64,000 bases of DNA from JABFXX01 sp964419605 (lineage in GTDB: Bacteria > Myxococcota_A > Polyangia > Haliangiales > Haliangiaceae). The DNA is taken from positions 1 to 64,000 of the forward strand of contig CAYQQM010000005.1 of NCBI GenBank assembly GCA_964419605.1. The letters are read 5' to 3'. The notes below the pieces were generated by a model. That model worked only from the letters and a program-made list of their open reading frames with translations, was not told the DNA's origin and ran no database searches. The position numbers and the translations under genes are program-made. This document shows positions 56,199 through 64,000 of the stretch, piece by piece (positions within the stretch are counted from its first letter, which is position 1; each line of letters starts with the position of its first letter).

Positions 56199-57263
56199 TT
56201 AGGAAGAGCGCGGCAAAAGCGCCCAGTAGTCGAGTTCAAGCACCACTCTGGGGTCGCGCGTCCCAGCCGACGGAAGTGGCAAAGCGGAAAGTTCGCTCGC
56301 CGAAACGTTCTTGGCAGCGTACATGCGCAGACGCAACGCACCCACATCCGTCCGCTGCGGCAACTCGGTGGCCTCGACAACTTCGGTGAAGGCGCGCAGT
56401 GTATCGCCGCCAAATGTTGGAGCAACGTGCACGCCACTGTTCCACGCCGCGACGCGCAACGCGGTCCCAAGCCCATTTTGCGATAGGGCGATGGCGACCG
56501 AAATCACGTGACCCCCGTAGACCAGGCGCCGGCCAAAGCGCGACGCTGCCATGGCGACCTGATCGAAGTGGACTTGCGCGGTGTTGTGGTACATGCGGGT
56601 CGCCTGCACGTGATCGGCTTCTTCGATCGTCATGGCGTCGGGATGGTTGATCCGCTCGCCTGTCCGGTAGTCATTCCACATCGCACCCGGCGGCATTGCC
56701 CACGCAACATCAGGGAACCGCTGGAGATTCATCGTCTCCGGAATCGGCAGTCGGTCGGGGAGTACCACTGAGGGGAGCTCGGGAACATGCCCAGCCGGAG
56801 ATTCAGCCGTGCGATCGCGCTTCGGAACCATTACCCAACGGACGAAACTCAGCACGTCCTGTCCTTTTTGGTTGGCTCCACGCGTCCGGACATACACGAC
56901 TCCCGCGTCGCCGCTGGACACCTCGCGTAGACCGATCACTTCACTCTCGGCCGCGAGCGTGTCCCCGGGATACACGGGCCGCAGAAAGCGCACGTCGGCG
57001 TAACCGAGATTTGCGCTGGCATTATGTGAAATATCGGCCACCGACTTGCCAAACACGATGTGAAACACCAGCAGGTCCGGCATCACCTCGCGCTGAAACC
57101 CCAGCGACCGGGCTAGCTCGGTCGAGGACGCGAGAGGGTGACGGTCGCCCGTTAACGCGAAGTAAGCGGCGATGTCTCCGCCGTGGAGTGTCCGCGGAAC
57201 GGCGTGAACCATGTGCTGGCCCAATGCAAAGTCCTCGAAATAGCGCCCGGCTGCGAGTTTCAT
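56199..57263 (-). CDS. mch: MaoC-like double hotdog hydratase, mesaconyl-CoA hydratase type
   Basis: This 354-residue protein has two hotdog repeats. The first includes YFEDFALGQHMVHAVPRTL, DLLVFHIVFGKSVADIS and NLGYADVRFLRPVYPGDTL. The second has DHVQATRMYHNTAQVHFDQ and FGRRLVYGGHVISVA, with Asp/His of the hydratase motif. This arrangement is that of mesaconyl-CoA (beta-methylmalyl-CoA) hydratases of the ethylmalonyl-CoA and 3-hydroxypropionate routes. No other pathway gene is adjacent, so the metabolic context is unclear, and a related enoyl hydratase remains possible. Confidence 0.75.
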   Translation of the reverse strand: MKLAAGRYFEDFALGQHMVHAVPRTLHGGDIAAYFALTGDRHPLASSTELARSLGFQREVMPDLLVFHIVFGKSVADISHNASANLGYADVRFLRPVYPGDTLAAESEVIGLREVSSGDAGVVYVRTRGANQKGQDVLSFVRWVMVPKRDRTAESPAGHVPELPSVVLPDRLPIPETMNLQRFPDVAWAMPPGAMWNDYRTGERINHPDAMTIEEADHVQATRMYHNTAQVHFDQVAMAASRFGRRLVYGGHVISVAIALSQNGLGTALRVAAWNSGVHVAPTFGGDTLRAFTEVVEATELPQRTDVGALRLRMYAAKNVSASELSALPLPSAGTRDPRVVLELDYWALLPRSS

Positions 57264-57466
57264 AAGTGGGCGGTCACGCTATCTCGCACGCGCATTACGG
57301 GCAAGATCGCGTCAATTTCCGCCCGGCGGCTCGGCTCTTGCCGAACGGGAGGATAGGCCAGGTGTTTTTTGCTTGACGACTGCCAGGGACCGGCCGCAAT
57401 GATTCCACCGATGCCAACTCCCGCGCCGCAGAGCCGAGGTTTCCCTTATGGAATGATCAATGCTTC

Positions 57467-58357
57467 ATGGGGGGCGAGTTAGGAAACACCGTGATCGTCG
57501 AAGTACCCAACCCGCTGTTGACCCTTCAACAGGACTCGTCCAGCGCTGGTTTGCCTCAGACTCAGACCGAGCATAGCGGGCCACCGACCGCTAGCGTTGC
57601 GAGTCCAGTCAGGTTTGTTTGCAGCTCGGACGCGTCCTCACGAGCGTATGGCCGCTACCACGGGCCTGAGCATCCGCTGACGGATTTTTGGGCGCGTCCC
57701 GCCAATGCGATTATCTGTGACTTGAACCGGACGACCACCGAAGTCGCTCCAATGACCAAGGTCGCCAGAGCGTTCACCGACCTCCTCATGTACCAGGATG
57801 CCGGTGTCGCATGGCAACGGCTCCGCCCCGATGACAATTCGGTCGAAGGATTCGTTGTGGAAGCTCTCATGAATGTGCCGTACGTTGCTGGCGTAGCGCG
57901 AATTGCAAAGTGGAAGCGAATCTCTCGGGCCGCAGATCCTGGGCACGGCAAGGGTCAGACTGCAGCAACGCACGAGTCGATCAACGGATCCCACGATCGA
58001 AACTGGCCCAAGGCGTACGGCATTGCCGATTCTCTTGAGCAAAAGCTCGACAATGTGCTGACCACGCTGGTCGATAAAAAGCGCATGACCCCTGCGAATC
58101 GAGATCGAGTGAGGAGCCACATCGATGACCTCGTTGGTCGTGCAGTCGCCGTATCGGATCTGCAGCACCATGGCGGTCGAGTGGAAGAAACCTATGCGAT
58201 CGCCGAGGCGGAGCTTAGAACGCTGTCGACCGAACTCAAGACACTCCTCGACAAAGAACTGCGAGGTGGGGACGCCTCGAACGAGATACAAACGTGGTTC
58301 AAGTTCGTTACTTTCAATGTTCTACGACGCGTGGCCCTGCGCGAAGGCGATTGGTAG
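57467..58357 (+). CDS. Hypothetical protein
   Basis: I do not recognise this 296-residue protein. The first 100 residues are Ser/Thr/Pro-rich with no signal peptide. The middle has a mildly hydrophobic stretch (FVVEALMNVPYVAGVARIAK). The last 130 residues are helical and charged (DSLEQKLDNVLTTLVDKKRM, YAIAEAELRTLSTELKTLLD) with coiled-coil character. A 200-base gap separates it from the divergent hydratase gene. It converges on the SDR gene with two bases between stops. Confidence 0.55.
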   Translation: MGGELGNTVIVEVPNPLLTLQQDSSSAGLPQTQTEHSGPPTASVASPVRFVCSSDASSRAYGRYHGPEHPLTDFWARPANAIICDLNRTTTEVAPMTKVARAFTDLLMYQDAGVAWQRLRPDDNSVEGFVVEALMNVPYVAGVARIAKWKRISRAADPGHGKGQTAATHESINGSHDRNWPKAYGIADSLEQKLDNVLTTLVDKKRMTPANRDRVRSHIDDLVGRAVAVSDLQHHGGRVEETYAIAEAELRTLSTELKTLLDKELRGGDASNEIQTWFKFVTFNVLRRVALREGDW

Positions 58358-58359
58358 CG

Positions 58360-59349
58360 TCACGCTTCGATGCCGCGGCGCAGATACGCAACGGTGTCGA
58401 CAAGGGTTAGCTGCGGATCGCGGGGCTCAAAGTCGAGCTCGTCGCGTGCCTTGGATGAGTCAATCCACCAGAAGTGTTCCGCCATTTCGACGCTAATCCG
58501 ATCGACCGGAGGCTCGATGCCGCGCCAACGATAGAGCTCTTCCACCATGGATGCGCCCCAGCGAGTCCACTTTGCCGGCAACGTGAACCGCGGCGGGCTA
58601 ACGTTGGCTACGCGGCCAAGGCGCGCAAAAAATTCTTTGGTCGTCCAGTTCACGCTGCCAAGCAGATATCGCTCGCCCGCCCTGCCCTTGCTGAGCGCGG
58701 ATGCAGTCGCTGTGGCTGCATCGCGCGCATCGACAAAGCTCACACCGCCATCCGGAATCGTCGGAATCTGACGGTTGATAAATCGGCGCACATCGCCCGT
58801 CGACGACAATCGCCGATCGCCTGGTCCCAAAAGCAATGATGGATTTACCGCAACCACTTCAATACCCAGTTGCTGGCCGTGCTCAAACGCGAGCCGCTCT
58901 TGGTAGATCTTGGATGCGTAATACGGCCATCCGGCAACGATCTGCTCGGCGTACGGAGCATGTTCGTCGAGGAGCTGCTCGCGCGTTGAAACTCCGATCG
59001 TCCCCGAGGTCGAAGCGAGGACCATGCGCCGCACGCCTGTGCGCGCCATCTGGTCGAGAACGCGACGCGTGCCGTCGACGTGAAGCCGCATCATGCGCTG
59101 CGCATCGCTCGGATCGCGCGAAACAGCACCGGCGAGGTGAAATACTGCGGATACGCCGTCCAGAGCTCGCACCAGTTCATCACCATCGCTCAGAACGTCG
59201 CCGCGAATGTGCTCCACGCCAAGATCTTCAAGAATGGCCGATCGGGAACGAGCGAGGCCGCGTACGATGTGCCGACCCTCCACCAACACGCGGCAGAGAT
59301 GCTCGCCAAGAAAACCGGTTGCTCCAGTCACCAGTACCGATGTTTTCAC
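58360..59349 (-). CDS. NAD-dependent epimerase/dehydratase (extended SDR)
   Basis: The Rossmann motif VLVTGATGFLGEHLCRVL is at the N terminus, followed by VFHLAGAVSRDPS and the active-site YxxxK in WPYYASKIYQERLA with the upstream Ser in VLASTSGTIG. These are the extended SDR family marks; sequence style is close to sterol/dihydroflavonol-type reductases. GTG 59349 overlaps the stop of the megaenzyme gene (GTGA), so the two are translationally coupled and probably act in one pathway. A longer in-frame start would lie inside the upstream gene. Substrate unknown; a lipid-linked ketone or aldehyde is a fair guess. Confidence 0.82.
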   Translation of the reverse strand: MKTSVLVTGATGFLGEHLCRVLVEGRHIVRGLARSRSAILEDLGVEHIRGDVLSDGDELVRALDGVSAVFHLAGAVSRDPSDAQRMMRLHVDGTRRVLDQMARTGVRRMVLASTSGTIGVSTREQLLDEHAPYAEQIVAGWPYYASKIYQERLAFEHGQQLGIEVVAVNPSLLLGPGDRRLSSTGDVRRFINRQIPTIPDGGVSFVDARDAATATASALSKGRAGERYLLGSVNWTTKEFFARLGRVANVSPPRFTLPAKWTRWGASMVEELYRWRGIEPPVDRISVEMAEHFWWIDSSKARDELDFEPRDPQLTLVDTVAYLRRGIEA

Positions 59350-62300
59350 GGCGAAACCTCGTTTTCTCCATCGCCGGCCGATGTACGTACTGTGAGCGCT
59401 GCCCTCCCGCTGTCGCCCAGAGTCCACGCAGCGTCCTCGGGCGCCAAGCGCCGGATAACAGTCTCGACGTGTTGCGTAATTGCTCGATATTGCTGGGCTT
59501 TTGAGTCTTGGCCTGCCAGCTTCAAGACGTCTTCGTAGCTCATAAACGGTCCGACGTGAGCCGCAACGCGTTGCCCTCGTTTGGGGACGTACCGGCCTTT
59601 GGGCATGGCGCTATGGGTTCCGTACAAGTACATCGGCAAGATCCCGCACTTGTTCTGCATCGCGAGGTACCCGAGCGAAGGTTTGAAGTCTGTCATTACC
59701 CCGCTCTCGCTACGGGTCCCTTCGGGGAAGATCAGCAAAATGTATCCGTCGCGGATGATATCGCCAGCGAGTCGTAGGGACTCGCGCAGCGAACCGTGCC
59801 GCGCCATCGGCACGACATTGGTGAAATTCTCAAAGTACATCCGGCGAACCGGGTCATCGAAGAAGTAGTCTTTTGCCCCAAGCGCGACCAGAACATCGCC
59901 TGCCTCTCCCAGGGCGTACTTCACGAGTCCGGTGTCGAGGTGACTCGAGTGATTTGCCGCAACGATGTACCCTCCGAATGGCGGCACATTAGCGCCGCCA
60001 TAAACGTCGGTTTCGAGAACGCGCTCATACAGCTCGCGCATTCCACGGCGCAACGCTCGACGTCCAAGCGCAACTACCGGTCGCGGCACCGCAATATCGT
60101 CGCTGTAGTCGGAAGCGGCGTCCTTGGCCGCCTTGTCGCGCCGCAGTCGTTCCTTTTTGGGTTTCTCCGACTTAGCCTTGGCGCCGAGTCGCACAATCAA
60201 GTTCTCGATGTCGGCCACGGTCGCAAGACCATGGAGTTCAGACGGATCGGGAAGCTCGACTTCCGCCGCCTCAAGTGCGGCAGCGAGCTCCGTGAACATC
60301 AACGAATCGAAACCGAGGTCGGCCAGCGAGGTTGAGCTTGCGATAGCGCCGCGTTTGCGCTGAGTCACGTCGGCTATGAGATCGAGAATCCACGTCGAAC
60401 CATGCGCGCCCTCCCCCTCACCAGGTTGCCTTGCTTCGCTGCCCAGTCGAGTCGCTCGCTCCAAGCGCTGGAGTTCCCGGATGACGTCGCGGCGCTTGAC
60501 CTTTCGCGTCGATGTTTTTGGCAGGTCGTGATCCCACAGGTGAAGCACCTTGACGCGCTTGTAAAGCGGCAGCGTCTTTGACACCGCCCGGACGTGCTCG
60601 CGAACAGCCTCACGAACCGCGTCGCGATCTGTCCCCGTCGCATCGACGCCACGGACCTCGTCGTTCGCGCGAGACTCGTAATTGGGCACGACCAACGCCG
60701 CCACAGTTTCGTGGCCGCCTTCCCCTGGCAGTCCAACGACTGACACCTCTTTGACATACTCAGATGCGCGATACAGCTCCTCCAACTCGTCTGGATAGAC
60801 GTTTTCCCCCGAAGGGCCAAGGATCATCTCCTTCTTGCGGCCAACGATATACAGATTTCCGTCGGCGTCGAACCTACCGAGATCGCCGGTGTGCAACCAA
60901 CCGTCAACAATCGTGTCAGCGGTAGCTTCGGCGTTCTCGAAATAGCCGGCCATGACGTTCGGCCCTTTGGCAATTACCTCTCCAACCCCGCTCGGGTCTG
61001 GAGTGTCGATCTTAACGTCGATGCCAGGCAACGGCCTGCCGACCGAACCCGGAATGACTTTGTCCCCGGGACGAGTCACGGTAAGGACAGGTGCGGACTC
61101 GGTCATACCGTAACCTTCGTAGAGATTGAAGCCGAGGCCATGGAACGTTTTCATCGTTTCCGCAGGTAAGGCGGAGCCACCCGAGATCAAGAGCCGCATC
61201 CGCCCACCCAGCTTTTTGTGCACGGGGAAAAACAGCGCCTTTCCTGCGCTTACGTTCCACGGCAACGCATCGCGAAGCATCCGATGGAAGTCGACCACCG
61301 AATCGAATCCCCGCTCCACTAGCGCTCCGGCATCGGAAACGTTCTTGTATATTTTGCGCTCGAGGAGTTGCCACAGCGCCGGAACTCCGACCATGCCGGT
61401 AATACCCTCGTGCTCGAGCGCATACGCCAAGCTGTCGGCCTCCACGTGATCGAGGTAGGTAATCGAGGCGCCATGGATCATTGGCATCAAGAATCCGGTG
61501 GTGAATTCGAACGTATGATGTAGCGGGAGCACGCTGAGCAATCGGTCGTGTTTGTAGAGAGTGAACAACGACGACAACTTGCTCGCCACCGAGGTAAAGT
61601 TTTTATGCGTCAGCATGACGCCCTTCGGCGTACCGGTCGTGCCGCTCGTAAAAATCAACGAGGCCACGCTGTCGCCCTTCACCTCGGTCCTGGAGGCACC
61701 GCTCGGCGAAGCGCTCGAGACTGGGGCGTGGGGATCGATGAATACGACGTCTTGCTCCGCCAGTAGATCGTCAAATGCCATGACGCGGATCGCGAGGTCG
61801 CTGGTCTCGAAATACCCCTGCAGCGCCGGGTGGGCCGGCGACCACATCCGAAACAGATCAACGCGCTGATCGTTGCTCGGCTCGGTCAATTCACCTGCAA
61901 GGCCGGCTTCTTTCGCTAGCCGCTCTGCAACGAGGCGAGACATCACGATGGCAGGCGCGCGCGATGCGGTCGCAAGATTCACAACCTCGGCCAGGGTCAG
62001 CTGCGAATCGAGCGGCACGCATGTCGCGCCTGCAAGCATCATCGCGAAATACGAAATGCCCCACTCAGGTCGATTTTCGCTCATGAGCATGATGCGATCG
62101 CCGCTAGCAACTCCGCGCTGACGCAACACGGTTGCGCCGTGCCGAGCGAGTTCATCGACTTGTCCAAAGGTGTACGAGACCGCGACGCGCGACGCACCGA
62201 CAGGCTCGCTGCTCAAAAGCCGCATCGCTGTGCGATTGCGATGGAGTTTCACTGTCGCTTCAAACAGCTCGATCAGTTCTTTGTAGGTGTAGACGGACTT

Positions 62301-64000
62301 CGGCTTGGCACCAAACTCCTCGTCGAGCTTGTCGAAGGTCCACTTCTGAAGCCCTGGGAAATGCGTATCCAGCCAGTACGCGCGCCAATCGACCAGATGA
62401 GGGGCCCAAAGTAGCTTGTCCTGATCAATCGGCGCGACCCGAGCCCACAACGCTCGAATGTTATCGCACCGAAACGCGATATCGTGGTCGGTCGTAAACG
62501 GCTTGAACAACTCGACCAGTTCATTGATCTGACCGGTAAACGTCGACACCTTCGACAGCTCGTCGCGCGCCCGCTCAGCGATCGCTTCGATGCGCGGCGC
62601 CCCCCACCGCGGAAGTTTGGTATCGATAGCGCGGATCAGTGAGTCAGATAGCTTCTTGATCATCGGCGCCGAATAGCGTTCGAAGTGCTCGTACGTTACC
62701 GATCGCCCCTCGAGTCGGGCGCGGAGTAACGACTTCAGCTTGTCTTCGCCGCGATCCGCTTTTTCCTTGTGGTACCGGCGTACTGCGAGAGCCGTGAGCT
62801 CAGTCAGGCGTTTGCTCGACACCCGGTTCACATCGCTCGCACCCAACTGATACACCGGCTCATGCTCACCGGCCAGCACAGCCGCCGTTGCGAGCAGTAT
62901 TCCTGAAGCCACAAAATCGACCGGGATCACGTCTAGCGCCGTGTCCTCACCCATCGGAATGTTGCGATGGCCCTTCAGCACCAAGTACATCAGCGGCGCA
63001 GTGGTATTGAAGCCCTCGTTCCAGCCGGGGAATGGGAACCGAACTGAACTCTCTACAACGGCTGGGCGAACGATCGTCGCGGCCACCGCGCGATCCGCTA
63101 GGATGACTTGCTCCCCCAGACTCTTGGTATAGGTATACGTGTTGGTCCAACCCCAATGGCGTGCGCGCTCCATCCCGAGCTTGGTGAGTACGTCGTTCAT
63201 CCACACTTTGCGCTCACGCGCCACCGCTATTTTTAGGTCGTTCTCGTTGTCCGGGTCGCGTCGCTGATCGCGCAACGCCTTTGCGCCTCGCTCGCGAAAC
63301 TCCGATACCAACTGGCGATCGTTCGAGCGCTCGCGCGCGTGCTCGATAATTCGAAGGCAATCGGCGATCTCAGCGGCCGGGTCGAAGTCGCGATCCAGCA
63401 ATTCGTTGGCGGAGCCTCCGCTTCGTTCAGCGCGGCCAACCGCCTGGGAGCGCGGAAAGTACCCAACAACCGGCTCGTCCTCCCAGACCTCGCCCTCGCG
63501 CTGACCCGCCACATAGCACGTCGACACATGACACAAGCGGGCGCCTAGCTTACGCGCAAGGTCTAAGACGTTTTTTGCGCCCATCGCATTGATTCGCAGC
63601 GCGCTCTCTAGCGAGGGCGCAAACGATACCAAGCCCGCGCTGTTTATGATCACATCAACGTGGAGCTCGGCGATTTGTTCATCGGAAAAATTGCACAGCG
63701 GGCGGCCGATATCGCCCGGAATCGCCACGATCTTCGACTTCAGAAACTCGAGATAGCCCTCGCCATACGTTTCTCGCAGGGGATCAAACACTTCGCTGAC
63801 GGCTACTTTCTTGTAGAACCGTTCATCCGCAGTATTTCCGGCGCCTGGACGAACCAGGCAGTACACCCGGCCGACCTCGGGATAGCGGTGCAGCAGCATC
63901 GACAGCGCGACCTTGCCGACGAACCCTGTGGTGCCGATCAGCAAGATGTGTTTGCCGCGAAAAATCTCTCCGACTACAAGTCGAGTCTTCCCGCTAACGG
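59346..64000 (-). CDS. ElbD-like fatty acyl reductase-ligase-ACP-acyltransferase (5' end outside window)
   Basis: The frame remains open to the window edge, so the N terminus is missing; 1550 residues are visible. Domain order: a fatty acyl-CoA reductase-type Rossmann domain (LLIGTTGFVGKVALSMLL, active-site YTYTK), a helical linker, an AMP-forming acyl ligase (IFTSGTTGTPKGVMLTHKNF, EGYGMTESAPV, LHTGDLGRFD, PKTSTRKVKRR), an acyl carrier domain (ADLGFDSLMFTEL with the phosphopantetheine Ser), and a PlsC-type acyltransferase (NHSSHLDTG, FPEGTRSES). This is the layout I recall for ElbD of Myxococcus xanthus, which makes ether lipids that contribute to developmental signalling. By that model it activates a fatty acid, reduces it, and acylates a glycerol backbone. 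It is followed by the coupled SDR gene. Confidence 0.85.
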   Translation of the reverse strand, partial: VSGKTRLVVGEIFRGKHILLIGTTGFVGKVALSMLLHRYPEVGRVYCLVRPGAGNTADERFYKKVAVSEVFDPLRETYGEGYLEFLKSKIVAIPGDIGRPLCNFSDEQIAELHVDVIINSAGLVSFAPSLESALRINAMGAKNVLDLARKLGARLCHVSTCYVAGQREGEVWEDEPVVGYFPRSQAVGRAERSGGSANELLDRDFDPAAEIADCLRIIEHARERSNDRQLVSEFRERGAKALRDQRRDPDNENDLKIAVARERKVWMNDVLTKLGMERARHWGWTNTYTYTKSLGEQVILADRAVAATIVRPAVVESSVRFPFPGWNEGFNTTAPLMYLVLKGHRNIPMGEDTALDVIPVDFVASGILLATAAVLAGEHEPVYQLGASDVNRVSSKRLTELTALAVRRYHKEKADRGEDKLKSLLRARLEGRSVTYEHFERYSAPMIKKLSDSLIRAIDTKLPRWGAPRIEAIAERARDELSKVSTFTGQINELVELFKPFTTDHDIAFRCDNIRALWARVAPIDQDKLLWAPHLVDWRAYWLDTHFPGLQKWTFDKLDEEFGAKPKSVYTYKELIELFEATVKLHRNRTAMRLLSSEPVGASRVAVSYTFGQVDELARHGATVLRQRGVASGDRIMLMSENRPEWGISYFAMMLAGATCVPLDSQLTLAEVVNLATASRAPAIVMSRLVAERLAKEAGLAGELTEPSNDQRVDLFRMWSPAHPALQGYFETSDLAIRVMAFDDLLAEQDVVFIDPHAPVSSASPSGASRTEVKGDSVASLIFTSGTTGTPKGVMLTHKNFTSVASKLSSLFTLYKHDRLLSVLPLHHTFEFTTGFLMPMIHGASITYLDHVEADSLAYALEHEGITGMVGVPALWQLLERKIYKNVSDAGALVERGFDSVVDFHRMLRDALPWNVSAGKALFFPVHKKLGGRMRLLISGGSALPAETMKTFHGLGFNLYEGYGMTESAPVLTVTRPGDKVIPGSVGRPLPGIDVKIDTPDPSGVGEVIAKGPNVMAGYFENAEATADTIVDGWLHTGDLGRFDADGNLYIVGRKKEMILGPSGENVYPDELEELYRASEYVKEVSVVGLPGEGGHETVAALVVPNYESRANDEVRGVDATGTDRDAVREAVREHVRAVSKTLPLYKRVKVLHLWDHDLPKTSTRKVKRRDVIRELQRLERATRLGSEARQPGEGEGAHGSTWILDLIADVTQRKRGAIASSTSLADLGFDSLMFTELAAALEAAEVELPDPSELHGLATVADIENLIVRLGAKAKSEKPKKERLRRDKAAKDAASDYSDDIAVPRPVVALGRRALRRGMRELYERVLETDVYGGANVPPFGGYIVAANHSSHLDTGLVKYALGEAGDVLVALGAKDYFFDDPVRRMYFENFTNVVPMARHGSLRESLRLAGDIIRDGYILLIFPEGTRSESGVMTDFKPSLGYLAMQNKCGILPMYLYGTHSAMPKGRYVPKRGQRVAAHVGPFMSYEDVLKLAGQDSKAQQYRAITQHVETVIRRLAPEDAAWTLGDSGRAALTVRTSAGDGENEVSP

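Overview
The window is GC-rich, densely coded chromosomal DNA from a bacterium that I infer to be a myxobacterium or close relative (Myxococcota). The evidence is a secreted protein ending in a MYXO-CTERM-like tail (Gly-Cys, hydrophobic helix, Arg cluster), a giant TPR protein, two Ser/Thr protein kinases with zinc-ribbon and FHA partners, many lipoproteins, and a multidomain reductase-ligase-ACP-acyltransferase resembling the myxobacterial ether-lipid enzyme ElbD. The species cannot be named from sequence alone.

Layout. 1-8211: 3' part of a giant TPR gene. 8212-16400: an accessory region with a cluster of inverted repeats, an AbiEii-like nucleotidyltransferase, a HepT/MntA toxin-antitoxin pair, an LPMO-like secreted protein, two paralogous NHL-repeat lipoproteins separated by direct repeats and a frameshifted RelE-like relic, a frameshifted PIN-domain relic and a short TPR protein. 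16402-24581: hisS, divergent from a glycolytic group gap-pgk-(GGDEF/Ser-Thr kinase fusion)-tpiA-secG. 24599-28172: dapF with an upstream lipoprotein gene, a CAT-anticodon tRNA, a coiled-coil zinc-ribbon protein and a GELH-motif lipoprotein. 28215-28765: an intergenic palindromic repeat, then RNase P RNA on the minus strand.

28894-36856: typA, then a five-gene minus-strand operon (lipoprotein, VTC-domain protein, DUF4956 membrane protein, DUF2490 barrel, malQ) facing a divergent CotH-like lipoprotein gene. 36875-37169: a second, partly duplicated copy of the palindromic repeat. 37167-45590: a tightly overlapped complex I operon running E-F-J-K-L-M-N, with no G, H or I and with extensions on NuoJ and NuoL. 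45722-50237: acyltransferase, a hypothetical gene, a PIN/antitoxin pair, hemB, an IS481-type relic and an outer-membrane protein. 50250-53582: a zinc-ribbon Ser/Thr kinase and a zinc-ribbon double-FHA protein flanking a repeat-rich gap. 53758-56177: a lipoprotein and a probable zinc phospholipase/nuclease-fold secreted protein. 56199-64000: a mesaconyl-CoA hydratase-like protein, an unknown gene, and an SDR gene translationally coupled to the 5'-truncated ElbD-like megaenzyme.

The genes fall into recognisable modules: glycolysis linked to a putative c-di-GMP/phosphorylation switch, polyphosphate/CotH-type envelope functions linked to an alpha-glucan enzyme, respiration, and lipid remodelling. 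All functions are inferred from motifs read by eye; no database search was run.
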